A stretch of 64,000 nt of DNA from Chlorokybus atmophyticus (taxonomy: Eukaryota > Streptophyta > Chlorokybophyceae > Chlorokybales > Chlorokybaceae): assembly GCA_009103225.1 (NCBI GenBank), contig RHPI01000385.1:290332-354331 (forward strand), written 5' to 3'. Position numbers and translations under genes: made by a program. The notes under the pieces were generated by a model. That model ran no database searches, was not told the DNA's origin, and saw only the letters and a program-made list of their open reading frames with translations. Positions 9,989 to 21,262 of the stretch are shown here, piece by piece. Within the stretch, counting starts at the first letter, position 1, and every line of letters begins with the position of its first letter.

Positions 9989-11779
9989 GAATACGACTTC
10001 GAGATTGACCACCGCGCTGGCCTCACCAACCAAGACGCCGATGGCCTCAGTCGCAACCCCCACCTCAGCACCAACCACGCAACTGGAGCGCGGCATGAGC
10101 TCATCCCTGCAGCAACAGCTCCCACCATGGCAGCCATGTTTGCTGCTGCCGCGTTGCGCTCAGGGCGCAAGACCAACACCACGACCTCAGCAGTGGTAGA
10201 GGAGATTCCTGCCCTTGAGTCTACCGACCCTGCGGCAATCACACCCTTGGGAGACGCCCACGCAGCCGACATTGACGTCGATGACACAGAGCGGGCGTCC
10301 ACTGACACCAGGCAGGACATATGGCATGACAAGCCATCACTCTCCTTTCTTCAACGTGGCCATCTCCCCTCTGGCATGAGCGCTCGAGAGAAGGACCGGG
10401 TCAACCAACGCACCCGTCACTATCGATGGGCAGGTGACAAGCTGTATCGCCGCTTCCACGACGAAGACAAGGAAGTGCCGACACCAGTCACGCGCGAGGA
10501 CATCATCACTTCCCTCCACACTGAGCTTGGACACTTTGGTGTCAAGCGCACAGTCAGCCTAGTGAGAGCACAATATTGGTGGTATGGATTAACAAAACAG
10601 GTGCAAAGATTCGTCAGCCACTGCCAGCAGTGTGACATGGTGCGCGCCAGCCTCAACACGCGTAGCGCCACCTTGCACCCACTCCCCATCTCCGGTCTCT
10701 TTTACCGATGGGGACTCGACATCTTGGGGGACTTGGCACCCTCAGCACGTGGCAACCGTTACATCCTGGTCATGATTGAGCACTTCTCCAAATGGGTGGA
10801 GCTGGTGCCTTTACCAGACAAGAGCAGCAGGGGGGTGTCTCAAGCCTTCCTCTCTCACGTTCTCAGCCGCTTTGGCAGCTGCGCCGAGGTCATCACCGAC
10901 CAAGGTGCTGAGTTCAGAGGGGAATTCGACACCCTCTTGGACAAATGTTACATCGACCACCGCCGTACCTCGCGTGATCACCCTCAAGCCGACGACCTCG
11001 CCGAGCGTACGGTACAGACCATCAAGAAGGCACTCCGCAAATACGTGCTGGAGTACGAGAAGGACACTTGGGATGACCACCTCCCATGGGTGGCCCTTGG
11101 ACATCGGTTGTTAAAACAAGCGGCTCTGCGGGAGTACAGCCCGTACTACCTGCTGTTTGGGCGACTACCATTGCTCCCCTTCCGTGCGCAACAGGAGGTG
11201 GATCGCGTCGTGAACAACCTCGACGACCCTGACTGGATGCACCACGACATCACCACGCGCGCCGCACTTTTCGAGCGCACCGTCCCCATGGCCTTCAACA
11301 ACCTGCGCATCGCGCAGCATCGCGACACGCTGCGCTACGAGCGCGTACGTAGCGGCTTTTACAAGGAGCGCCAACGGCGATTCCAAGCGGGGGACTTTGC
11401 CTATCGCATGGCAGCCACCAAAGACACGCTTGACACCTCCGTAGGCCGCACCGTCTACAAGGTACTCAAAGTGTACCCCACAGGGGTGCTGGACCTCCTT
11501 GGTCAAAACGGAGAAAGGTTGAAGGACAACATGGTGAACTGTGCGCCATGTCACCTTCCTCACGTAGCCGGCTTCGGGCGTATCCAGCACCCTCGTCCTG
11601 CGCGCAGCACACGCTGTGAACACTGCGGCAGCGCCGGCGACGACGCACTCACGATGCTCTGCGATGGCTGCAACAAAGGCCTGCATTGCTACTGCCTGGA
11701 GCCACCTTTGGACACGATACCTATGGAAGAATATTGGTGCGACGACTGCCGTACCAACGGCCCTCCTCACTTGCGCTAG
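9989..11779 (+). CDS. Element A RNase H end, integrase and C-terminal PHD finger
   Basis: After the TAG the frame continues with the RNase H tail (DHRAGLTNQDADGLSR), a linker, then integrase. The HHCC zinc-binding segment is at about 10510-10650. The catalytic core has Asp in GLDILGD, Asp in ITDQGAEF and Glu in DDLAERT, so the D,D,E triad is intact. The C-terminus (about 11610-11760) holds a C4HC3 PHD finger beginning CEHCG, with MLCDGCNKGLHCYCL in the middle and WCDDC at the end. PHD fingers usually read histone H3 tails, so this domain may guide where the cDNA integrates. Elements C and D have chromodomains in the corresponding place. The CDS ends at TAG 11777-11779. Confidence 0.88.
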   Translation, partial: EYDFEIDHRAGLTNQDADGLSRNPHLSTNHATGARHELIPAATAPTMAAMFAAAALRSGRKTNTTTSAVVEEIPALESTDPAAITPLGDAHAADIDVDDTERASTDTRQDIWHDKPSLSFLQRGHLPSGMSAREKDRVNQRTRHYRWAGDKLYRRFHDEDKEVPTPVTREDIITSLHTELGHFGVKRTVSLVRAQYWWYGLTKQVQRFVSHCQQCDMVRASLNTRSATLHPLPISGLFYRWGLDILGDLAPSARGNRYILVMIEHFSKWVELVPLPDKSSRGVSQAFLSHVLSRFGSCAEVITDQGAEFRGEFDTLLDKCYIDHRRTSRDHPQADDLAERTVQTIKKALRKYVLEYEKDTWDDHLPWVALGHRLLKQAALREYSPYYLLFGRLPLLPFRAQQEVDRVVNNLDDPDWMHHDITTRAALFERTVPMAFNNLRIAQHRDTLRYERVRSGFYKERQRRFQAGDFAYRMAATKDTLDTSVGRTVYKVLKVYPTGVLDLLGQNGERLKDNMVNCAPCHLPHVAGFGRIQHPRPARSTRCEHCGSAGDDALTMLCDGCNKGLHCYCLEPPLDTIPMEEYWCDDCRTNGPPHLR

Positions 11780-11838
11780 CAGCTGAGCTCTGGAGCTGGA
11801 ACCTTCCCCAGAGCCCAGGGGGGGTGGCTTGTTGACTC

Positions 11839-12066
11839 TGTATGCTACGGCACAGCATGTCCTTAGGGAAAACACCGACTCCATCTGCCCGTACTACCCA
11901 GCAGCAGCACACCAGCTGCACGAAGCACTTGTCATCATGAGGGTGGAGGTCATCTTTCTGTTTGTGCTACGCGTTACACAGGTGGCGCAGCAGCATGCCC
12001 AGCACAGTATGGCTGTCCATGCAGCTGTCCGAGACAGCGTGACCCTCGACTCCCCTCGACCCGACA
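11839..12066 (+). repeat. Element A extra copy of LTR module Y
   Basis: These 228 bp match 12682-12909 almost exactly. The copy lies directly after a G-rich polypurine tract (about 11812-11824) and before module X. It is missing from the left end of the element. Confidence 0.85.
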
Positions 12067-12068
12067 GC

Positions 12069-12909
12069 TGTCATGCCTATCGCCCAAGCATGCCAGCCTT
12101 CATCGGGCATGCCTACAGCGAGACCCTCGCCCGGCATACCAGCATGGCAACCCGCGCGCGCCTCTGACCAGTAGCTAGGTCATGGCCCTAGAGTAGCTCG
12201 TGACCATAGCCTGCATAGGCACCGCGAGTAGCTGTTCAGTTGTAGTTGTGTGAGTTCCGTTATAAGTCCGGTTCTATATCGAGTGGGCATTTCCTGTGGA
12301 AATAGCCTCGATATGACCGTTAGCTTATGTTCTGGACAGTCATGAGTTGACTTGTATAAGTAGGCACAGTGTTCACCGGATCAGCTGGTGACACTGTAAG
12401 TGAGAAAGCTAAGAGCTTGTGAAGCGACTTGAACTACGAACACACCGTCCTGGTTCCCAAGAATCCCCTCACCGTGTGAGAGCCTGTGCATGTCCTTGTG
12501 CACTGTGCTTGTCCTTGCTGTGAGCATTGTGTACTTGGTCGCGGTGTGCTTGTTGGCATCAGTCAGGGCATAGCATCCACGTGTTGCTTGCTCATTCACC
12601 TCACTTAACAGTGTAATTTCTCTCCCACTCACGCAAAGAACTGTGTAAACAGCACTACCTATAGTAGTGGCTTGTTAACTTTGTATGCTACGGCACAGCA
12701 TGTTCTTAGGGAAAACACCGACTCCATCTGCCCGTACTACCCAGCAGCAGCACACCAGCTGCACGAAGCACTTGTCATTATGAGGGTGGAGGTCATCTTT
12801 CTGTTTGTGCTACGCGTTACACAGGTGGCGCAGCAGCATGTCCAGCACAGTATGGCTGTCCATGCAGCTGTCCGAGACAGCGTGACCCTCGACTCCCCTC
12901 GACCCGACA
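12069..12909 (+). repeat. Element A right LTR, modules X + Y
   Basis: Module X (12069-12681) is followed by module Y (12682-12909). The 841-bp unit starts TGTC, ends GACA and abuts the target duplication CATC. If this is the complete LTR, the left LTR has lost Y and an extra Y sits upstream. If the functional LTR is Y + X (11839-12681), then the outermost Y is the extra piece. Confidence 0.75.
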
Positions 12910-14304
12910 CATCTCACTGTGGTTAGCAATGTGTCCACCCTTGGATGTGGTGCAGTATTGTTGCAAAGTGGCAGACCATGTGCTTATGAGAGTAGGAAGC
13001 TCATCCTAGCAGAGGTAAACTACACTACCATTAAGCAAGAATTGCTTGGTATAGTAAATGCTCTGAAAATATGGCGATGTTACTTGGAAGGGGTTCAGTT
13101 CACAGTGGTGACTGAGCATAATCCGTTGGTGCAATTCTCAACACAGCAAACTTGTCACGAAGGCAAGCTTGCTGGAATAAATTTGTGTCCTGGTTTACCT
13201 TCATATGGGTATACCAGCTAGGCAGAACCAATGTCGCTGATCCTCTAGGTCACCGTCCATCATTGTTAGCAATTATGCGTGCGCAATTGCTTACGACGCG
13301 CGGTACATTGCCATCTGATGATAAGCTTGTGCAAGCTGTTGTGCAAGGGTACACTTGAGACCAATGATTCTCGGCAAAAGACAATATGCAAAAGCTTGAA
13401 AAATGAGACATGTATTATATAGGCACCAGTTTGATCATCATCAGATCATGCTGAGTTGCGTGTAAAATGCATAGCTGATGTACACGAACCACTATACGCT
13501 GAGCACTTTGGCAGTTGCAACACTGTTAATGCAGCGCAACAGTTGTATTGTATTAGTGGCCATCGTTGCATGTTAACGTTAACTTAACGTCCCGCTTGAA
13601 GCGGTATGTAGACACGTGTAACAAATGTCAGTGTGACAAGCCGTTATGTCAAAAACCCGCTAGGTTGCTGCGACTATTGCTGGTTCCTAATGGCAAATGG
13701 GAAAGTGTGAGTATGGATTTCATTACGGAGCTCCCAAAGACGGCGTTAGGTCTCACTGCAAATGTAGTTTTTGTGGACTGTTTAACAAAAAAAGTTCACA
13801 TTGCCCCTTGTCGCATGGAAAATAGGCTCCCGTGAGTTGGCAATGGTTGTTTTTGAATCTGTGTTTAAGTTGCATGACTTGCCTTGCAACTTTGTGTCTA
13901 ATTGCGATCCGCGGTTTGCAGCTTAATTCTGGAAGTTGCTATGCATCTTCTTATAGATTGAACAGAACATGAGCACAGCTTACCATCCGCAAACGGATGA
14001 TGAGACAGAACGCGCCAATCAAGTACTTGAGGAAACCATCCGGCATTCTGTGAGTTCGAAATTAGAGTGATTGGGATGTTTACCTTTTAATGGTCGAGTT
14101 CGCAATTAATCATGCATGGCAAGAAAGTGTGCAGGAAACTCCGTTTTTCTTAAATTACGGAGGGCATCCACTGAGTCATGCAAACATTAAGTTTCCCGCT
14201 ACACTGACATAACTCGCGTAGATGCAGCGCGAGAGATGACTTCGGCCATGCAGAATACGGTAACATTGGCAAAAGACTGTCTGCGCGCAGCGCAAGATAG
14301 ACAA
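12910..14304 (+). pseudogene. RNase H-integrase fragment of the C-family chromovirus interrupted by element A
   Basis: This continues the copy of 1317-1796. It matches 46255-47620 of element C through RNase H (CGAVLLQ and QELLGIV motifs), the integrase zinc-binding region (VDTCNKCQCD) and the DDE core, with many substitutions, small indels and stops. Similarity ends near 14304 in the integrase C-terminal region. About 40 bases of unassigned sequence lead into the inverted repeat. Confidence 0.8.
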
Positions 14305-14344
14305 CACTGCAGGTGCATTAATCACCTAAAAAGGTAACACTTTA

Positions 14345-15919
14345 TCATCGCAAATTTTACACGGTGACTGACAAGGGACTGAGGGACTAACGGGTGCCTG
14401 ACCCTGCCTGATCCTACTTGACGTAACGGATTGGTCCATAAAGGGACTTTTTAAGACGGCCGTTACTACTAAGCAACATATATTAACAGCAAGCGGTCGG
14501 CTGATAGGTACAATCGACGGCGGCCTGCCTGTGACGGCAACACCGCACTTTAATGTGACGGCCAATTGTTGTTCGTCCCATTTGCGCGATGGCGACCTAT
14601 CTGTATAGCAAATAAGTCACGTTTCGGTCACATAGAGTGACGGCCGACCGTCGGTCATACCCTGACCGTCGAAAAGTATGCGCAACGGCTTGCCTACTAT
14701 GGCAAGCCATTCACCGTTAGTCCCTATCAGGTGACCTTATCGCGTTTATCGAGTGACGGCCGACCGCCGGTTGTGCACTTAACGCGGCGGCAACCTAACG
14801 GTTATGCAAGCAAGTTACCGCCCGTCCCTATATGTCGGCGAGTAATACCGGTAAATCGGGACGGTGGTACAATGCAATTATCGCATCATATTAATGGTAC
14901 AAAATGTCTATTAATATGGTGACATAATACTTAATACATCATACATAATGCAATGGCACCCTCGTACCATTCAAATGGTACCAATTCGTACCATTTAAAT
15001 GGTACGACAGTGCCATTGTACTGTTGAGCGTTTGAATGACTTTGGCAGCCCAAGTCATTCAAACGCTCAACGGCTAAAAGTGTTGAACAGATGAGCGCTG
15101 GGCGGCGGCGGCAGCGATGGCCTACAGGAAGTAAGCTTGTATGCTGACGTTTTTATGCGCATGCAAGCTAATTGCCGTTCTTGTCTTAAGGCGGCCCTGG
15201 CCAGACCAAACTAGGCCAGGCCAAACCAAACCAAGCCAGGCCAAGCCAAGCCAGGTCAGGCCAGGCCAAGCTAGGCCAGGCGGCGGCGGCGGTATGGTAA
15301 GCGACAACATGCGAGTGTGAAGGTTGTGCATATTGCTGTTGACGCGCTTGATTAATTGCCTTGTGCTTTGCAAGAGCGGCGGTGGATAAGGAGCGACGGC
15401 TTGGTGGAGCGCGGTGCGAGAGCGCCGGTGTCTATTAACGCCTTAGATTAGGGTAGTAGTAATGGTAATAGAAACTCACAATAGGTAGTTCAGAGTGTGC
15501 AAACATTGTCGTACTTTTATAACTTGCAATATATATTGCATTTTTTTGTATTTCAGTCGCCGTCTTGCGTGTCACGCATTTGAGTATTGGATCATAATCT
15601 GAATGGTACTAACAGGTATCTTTAAACGTACCTATCAATAACGGTCGGTAGGTAAAAGGTACCATGAGGTTCCTGTTGGTCACACTGAGTTAGTGTACAG
15701 TCACCGGTACATTAACCGCACCTAACTAACAGGTACCGGTTGGTTAGGTTAAGTCCCTTTTGCCTAACGGGTATGTAACTGACAAGTACCTGTCCGTCCT
15801 AGTCAGTCCTTTTGTGTAAACGGCCGGGGACGGCCGTTATACTCACGTCCCTGTATCGAGATTACAGGTGGACTAAGCCACGACAGTTCAAATGAGTATT
15901 CTCAGGTGCACGGCCGTTG
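14345..15919. repeat. Left arm of a long inverted repeat
   Basis: This is the reverse complement of 18566-19921 over most of its length. The outer end begins at TCGCAAATTTTACACGG and the inner end contains CAGGTGCACGGCCGTTGC. The arm contains many short self-complementary blocks (such as repeated GTGACGGCCGACCG and GGTACCATTT-type units). It also holds a GGCCAGGCCAA-type simple repeat at about 15189-15285 that is mostly missing from the other arm. No ORF is recognisable. Confidence 0.85.
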
Positions 15920-18565
15920 CCAATATTTAATCGGCCGGCAGGAGAAAAATATTGCGATATATTGATAATGGCCTAAAGGTATTCTGAATGCTATCTTGTA
16001 AACATCAGAAGGATGAAGCCGGATCTGATGATACCCACTTATCAAGTCCAGCGTGCTAAAATACGCAATTCTCGACACTTTAGTAAACACATTATCAGTC
16101 CGGGATAACGGGTATCGATTCTTTACCGTGTCTTGTTTAGAGCACGGAAATCCACACACATGCGCAGCTTCCCATTCTTCTTCAACAAACAAGATGGGCG
16201 CGCCAAAAGGTGAAGAACTCGGTTCAATCAGTTCCTTTTCCAGCAATACCTTGATGTGAGTTTCCATTTCCCCCCACTCTCGGGCTCAGCCTATATATAG
16301 GCCGAAATACAGGCTCACTATCAAGAATGAGTGGTATTGTGTGTTCAACACCTAAATCAGGAGGTAAGCCTGACAACTTATTTGAGAACACATCTTGGTA
16401 TTTCCAGATGATGTCTGCAACATTTGCTGTATTGCCCGGCACAAAGTCGTCCAACGACGTCAAGTGTACCAAAAAAGCTGGTGTGTTTCTGCGCAACGCA
16501 CGCTTCACCTGCAATGCAGTGAGTAGCGCAAGGTCGGGCTGTGTGTGCTCCAAGCTATGCGACCCTTATACAGACAATGCTACACGCTTTCAATCCTTCT
16601 TCACTGTGCACGATCGTGCACCAATATCCAATGTCATTTTTATTGTTGCCTGCCAATTCTGTCCTAATACCACATCAACACCGGATATGTTGAATGATAC
16701 CACAATAAAGTGAGATTAGAATGATAACTACTAATTATTACCCTCATTCTAATTTCTCCTTTCACTGGCAACGCACCCCCAGCACCGGCAGCCGAAAATG
16801 CCGAGGGTTTACACATTCATTTATTGCGCACAACCCATTGTACCTCAACGAAATTGTATGTCGCACCAGTGTCAATCAAGAATGAATTGTTTACACCCTG
16901 CATTGTGCCACCGAATGTCCACAACAAAGGTATTACCCGTCCTTAAAATGTAGCCAAGACCCCGTGACTAATGCGCGGGTTGATTGGAGTTGCTGACAAT
17001 CGCACTGTCCCTGTTTCACGCTTGCTGAATTGTTTCAATACATTCCCCTCTCCAATTTGCGTTAACCGTGGGCCATAATACTTTGGCACCATGATGATCA
17101 CACTCAGTTTTTTGTGCTTGGTTTGCAACTCATTCAATGCGTGCAACACATCGGTAAGCATGTTGAATTCCACATATACCAGCACACAAGTGTTTTGTGT
17201 TTTTTTCCCTTCTATCAACAACAAATAATGGCAACTTGTCATGTGCATGCCATATATATCACATGGTGTCATTACATGCACTCAAACGGTGTCATTACAT
17301 GCACTGGGGACATCATTAAACCAGTTTGCTGCCTGTATCTGAAGCAACTGGCTATCAACCCCATCTACATCAGTCACGGCGTAATCTTAATCAACCTTCT
17401 TGGCCTTGCCCTTCTTTGCGGGGCAGTTCTTCGCAATGTGGCCCGGCTAATGACCGACGTAACAAGTGCGAGCCGCAGCAGGTGTAGCACCACCAGCAAA
17501 TGTGCCACTAGGATGAGGCGTGAATGTCTTCGCCTTCTTTGCCGTGTGCGCTCGGCTGAGGGTGACGCTTTTTCCCCACCCCCTGCGGCTTGGCCGCAGC
17601 TGCCACATGTGCCTTCTCCTGCACCGCTGTGTCATCACTGTACAAATACACGCTCAACTTCTGCAGGTTGGCCAAGTCCTTAGGAACCCAAGGAAGTCCC
17701 GTTGCCATGTTATATTGCAGCTGGTTGCGCACACGCGCATCGAAGCCGCTTGTACAACTAAAACTGCCCAGCCTTGCCATGGGCATGAGGCCACTGTTTA
17801 CGCGACCCACCAATGCTTGAAATTCCTGCAGATAGATTAAAGTTACCCAGCCATTCCGTCGCGACTTGGTGAGCTTGTTGTGAGCCTGAGTAGCCGGATC
17901 CATGCCATAGCGCTCCGCAAGGAATTTGAGTAGCGCCTCCACTGTCTTTGCCGCACCATCCTCGCCCACTCGGCGAGAGCGTCAGATGGCATAAGCAACT
18001 CAACAACGGCAATGTGCTCACCAAATGGGCGCTTTAGTGATGTCAATTAATGCTCAACAGTGACCACCTAGTCATGGATGCTAACACTGCCGCTGGGCTT
18101 AAACTTCTCAGGCTTGTTCAGCACTGTAATCGGCCCCGCTAATGCACCAGCTCCTAAAGTAGCACCCGCCACCTCTTGACGCATCGCCACCAACTCAGAC
18201 TGCAAATCATCGAGGCGTGCCGCCAACTTCACTCGGCCTGTCAACTTGTTTCCCAAGTCAGGTCTCAAGTACGTCCTTGCAGCGCTGTGAGGTTTTCACC
18301 ACCAAGTTGGCCAAAGCCTCAAACGCCATCACGGTGCGCTTCCCTTTTCATGGAAAGTGGCTTATCATATATGGTCATGAGAGCAGCCACTCTCGGATCA
18401 CTTCGCGCGAGTGGCGGGATGTTGTTCGTCAACTCGTGCTCAAGCATGCGGATCACCATCTCCTTGCTTGCGCGAGGGAGTGTGGCAAAGTCTGTCTCAT
18501 ACCCATTACAAACCTTCTGCGCCCACGTCGCAATGTTTTTCCCCTGCCCGCCGACTAATTGTGGG
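15920..18565 (-). pseudogene. gag-protease-RT fragment (element E) enclosed by the inverted repeat
   Basis: On the minus strand this matches element C from gag to RT in order. Gag capsid coding lies at 18565-17450, including the WAQKV and ATQAHNK regions. The gag/pol junction is at about 17386. A degenerate protease follows (about 17000-16700), then the N-terminal part of RT (16553-15920; LIEPSSSPFGAPILF and DLISGYHQIRLHPSD readable). Frameshifts are frequent. The fragment stops abruptly at both inverted-repeat arms. At the gag/pol boundary it has a TAA where element C has TAG, in the same frame. Confidence 0.8.
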
Positions 18566-19921
18566 CAACGGCCGTGCACCTGAATACTTATTTAGACTGT
18601 CGTGGCTCAGTCCACCTGTCATCTCGATACAGGGACCAAAGTATAACAGCCGTCCCCGGCCGTTTGCACAAAGGGACTGACTTGGACGGACAGGTACCTG
18701 TTAGTTACATACCCGTTAGGAAAAAGGGACTTAACGTAACAAACCGGTACCTGTTAGTTAGGTACAGTTGATGTACCAGTGACCGTACACTAACTCAGTG
18801 TGACTAACGGGCACCTCATGGTACCTTTTCCCTACCGACCGTTATTGATAGGTACGTTTAAAGATACCTGGTAATACCGTTCAGGTCATAATTAGATGCT
18901 CAAATGCGTGACAAGTAAGACGGCGACTGAAATACAAAAAAATGCAATATATATTGCAAGTTATAAAAGTACTATAATGTATGCACAATCTGAACTACCT
19001 ATTGTGAGTTTCTACTACCATTACTACTACCCTAATCAAAGGCCTTGATAAAAATCGGCGCTCTCGCACCGCGCTTCACCCCTGCCATCGCTCCTTATTC
19101 ACCGCCGCTCCTGCAAAGCACAAGGTAATTAGTCAAGGGCAGTCAACAGCAACATACACAACCTTCACACTCGCATGCAGTCGCTTACCATACCGCCGCT
19201 GCCGCCACCGCCGCCGCCGCCCAGCGCTCACCCGTTCAACACTTCAAGCCGTTAAGCGTTTGAATGACTTGCGCTGCTCAAGTCATTCAAACGCTCAACG
19301 GTACAATGGCACCGTCGTACCATTTAAATGGTACAATTATGTCACTATAGCAATGGACATTTTGTACTATTAATATGGTACGATGATTGCAATATACCAT
19401 CGTGCCGACTTGCCGGCATTGCTCGCCGACATATAGGGATGGGCGGTAACTTGCATAACCGTTAGGTTGCCGCCGCGTTAAGTGCACGACCGGCGGTCGG
19501 CCGTCACTTCATAAACGCGGTAACGTCACCTGATTGGGACTAACGGTGACTGGCTTGCCATAGTAGGCAGGCCGTCGCGCATACTTTCCGATTGGTCACA
19601 TACAGGTACGACCGATGGTTGGCCATCATTGTATGTGACCAAAACGTGACTTATTTGCTATACAGATAGGTTGCGCCATCGCGCAAATAGGACGAACGAC
19701 AATCGGCCGTCACATTAAAGTGCGGTGTTGCCGTCACGGGCAGGCTGCCGTCGATTGTACCTATCGGCCGACCGCTTTCTGTTGGTATATGTTGCTTCTT
19801 AGTAACGGCCGTCATAAAAAGTCCCTTTATGGACAATCCGTTACGTCAAGTAGGATCAGGCAGGGTCAGGCACCCGTCAGTCCCTCAGTCCCTTGTCAGT
19901 CACCGTGTAAAATTTGCGACG
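18566..19921. repeat. Right arm of the long inverted repeat
   Basis: This is the reverse complement of 14345-15919, with mismatches and about 200 bp less sequence. It ends outward at GTGTAAAATTTGCGA. No clear target-site duplication is visible outside the two arms, and the two flanks belong to different chromovirus fragments. Confidence 0.85.
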
Positions 19922-20234
19922 CATGCATCCCACGCTTCTTAACGAAGGTGAGGGTGGGCAGCAGAGCCTTACGCTCCAAGGCATACTGCACACTCAATGG
20001 CCCCGCCATGACACTTTGTTCACGGGTTCATCTTGAGAAGACTGGTTGAGAGAAGCATCGCTCTTCTGCGTGCCTTCTTCTTCTTCCTTGTCATTGCTAA
20101 TAAGCTTATAGCTTATAGCTTTCACTCGTGTCCAAGTCCTTCACTTCCTCACTTTTAGATGGCTCGTATGGTGTTCACTTCTTAGCCATGGAAGGATACC
20201 CCACACCTTCCTCTCCTTGGTCAGACATTTGCCC
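19922..20234 (-). pseudogene. gag N-terminus of element E
   Basis: On the minus strand this is similar to the first about 270 bp of element C gag. It starts at an ATG (20232-20234) in the same context as element C's start at 42856, with TGTCTGACCAAGGAG after it. Frames are broken. The gag sequence overlaps the copy at 18510-18565 by roughly 40 bases of homologous position, so the inverted-repeat block did not simply insert into one intact gag. Confidence 0.7.
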
Positions 20235-21125
20235 AAGGAAACAGGCCGTCAATAAGGAAGTGTGTTTGTGCACACACACACACATTATGCACTTCACAAG
20301 TGCTAAAATCTACTGACTTGCCTCGTCAAGTTTCAAGTGCTTAATGTAAAGTACTCCGCTAAAACAAGAGCTTTCCACACACCTTTCACCTAGACACTTG
20401 CATCGCAACAAGCCGCACGTGAATCCACGCGACGATTCAAGTTATAGTCACTCAAAGTTTTCACTTCGAACAACTTAGCTCAACTCACAATTGCAACCAA
20501 CACAAAAGGTGCTAAAATCTCGTTGAATCAGCCCTACAGGCCAATATCAACAAGTTGTGAGTCGTGAGTTTAATATCGGCCGTACAAAATGACTCTAGCG
20601 GCCCCATCGCATCGACTGACGGCACGACACCACAGTCGATGTTGCCACCGGACTGCCTCTCAAGGGTTGATAATGTAAAAATAACAAGTTCAAATCCTTC
20701 ACACCACCGCGAATCCATGTGGTGGCAAGCCCACAAGCAGATACAAGTGTTCAATGTTGTTGCGATTCACTATATGATGTGCTGGGCATGCAATGCTTAA
20801 AGGAGAGGCCTGAGTGGCCGCCTCCCCTAAGGCAAAAGCAAGCTAGGATAGGCCAGGGCAACTAGGCTAGGCTAGGCTAGGCTAAGCAAGCGAGTTAGCA
20901 AGCAAGCATGTCTAAGCTCCACCAGCAGCAGTTTTATTCATACACAAAAACAACTACAACTAACACCACTACCCACCCTAACTTGTAGGTAGCGGCTGCT
21001 ACTGTGGCCGCCGCTGCTACTAGATGCCAGGCCGCCAACTTCTCAGTGCCGTTGCTGCCGCCTCCACGCCACTGCCGCCGCCGCCCCTCCCATAAGTCCC
21101 CTCGCCGCCCTTGCTCCCATCCCAA
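20235..21125 (-). mobile_element. 5' untranslated leader of element E
   Basis: On the minus strand this matches the element C leader (42016-42855) in patches: the GTTGAATCAAC region near 20520, the CATCACATAGTG-type segment near 20770, and the CTAGGCTAGG simple repeats near 20840-20900. A degenerate primer-binding site lies next to the LTR remnant at about 21113-21125. Confidence 0.7.
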
Positions 21126-21262
21126 TGTTAGGTTGGGAGTGCACCTCCTCCCTTTAATCCCCTAGGTTAACGGCCCTGGCTTAATTTTCTGTTTACCCGT
21201 TGGAGCCCTTATTTATCTTAAATAAGGGCGGGGAACCTCTATGCGGGTAGCACTCCGTTATA
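21126..21262 (-). mobile_element. Internally deleted LTR remnant of element E
   Basis: On the minus strand this begins at the LTR start (TATAACGGAGTGC, one base off the TGTAACGG consensus) and ends near TAACATTGG. It keeps the AATAAGGG block but lacks about 200 bp of the middle present in the LTRs of element C. It is the 5' LTR of the minus-strand fragment to its left. Confidence 0.75.

Larger units (their letters stand above)
1797..12909 (+). mobile_element. Element A: Ty3/gypsy retrotransposon with DNA methyltransferase and PHD finger
   Basis: The termini are TGTC and GACA, flanked by the 4-bp duplication CATC (1793-1796 and 12910-12913) within an older chromovirus copy. The gene order is gag with two CCHC knuckles, a long unknown region, an aspartic protease (DTGA), a cytosine-5 DNA methyltransferase, RT (YIDD), RNase H, integrase (HHCC, DDE) and a PHD finger. 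A Ty3/gypsy assignment follows from RT-RNaseH-IN order. Four in-frame stops and frame changes between gag, protease and pol suggest this copy is inactive. Methyltransferase-bearing retrotransposons are known from dinoflagellates and charophytes. Confidence 0.9.

Noticed and set aside
14345-19921. CRISPR-like or satellite array in the inverted-repeat arms
   Set aside because: The short repeated words are irregular, with no constant repeat/spacer structure, and the genome is eukaryotic.
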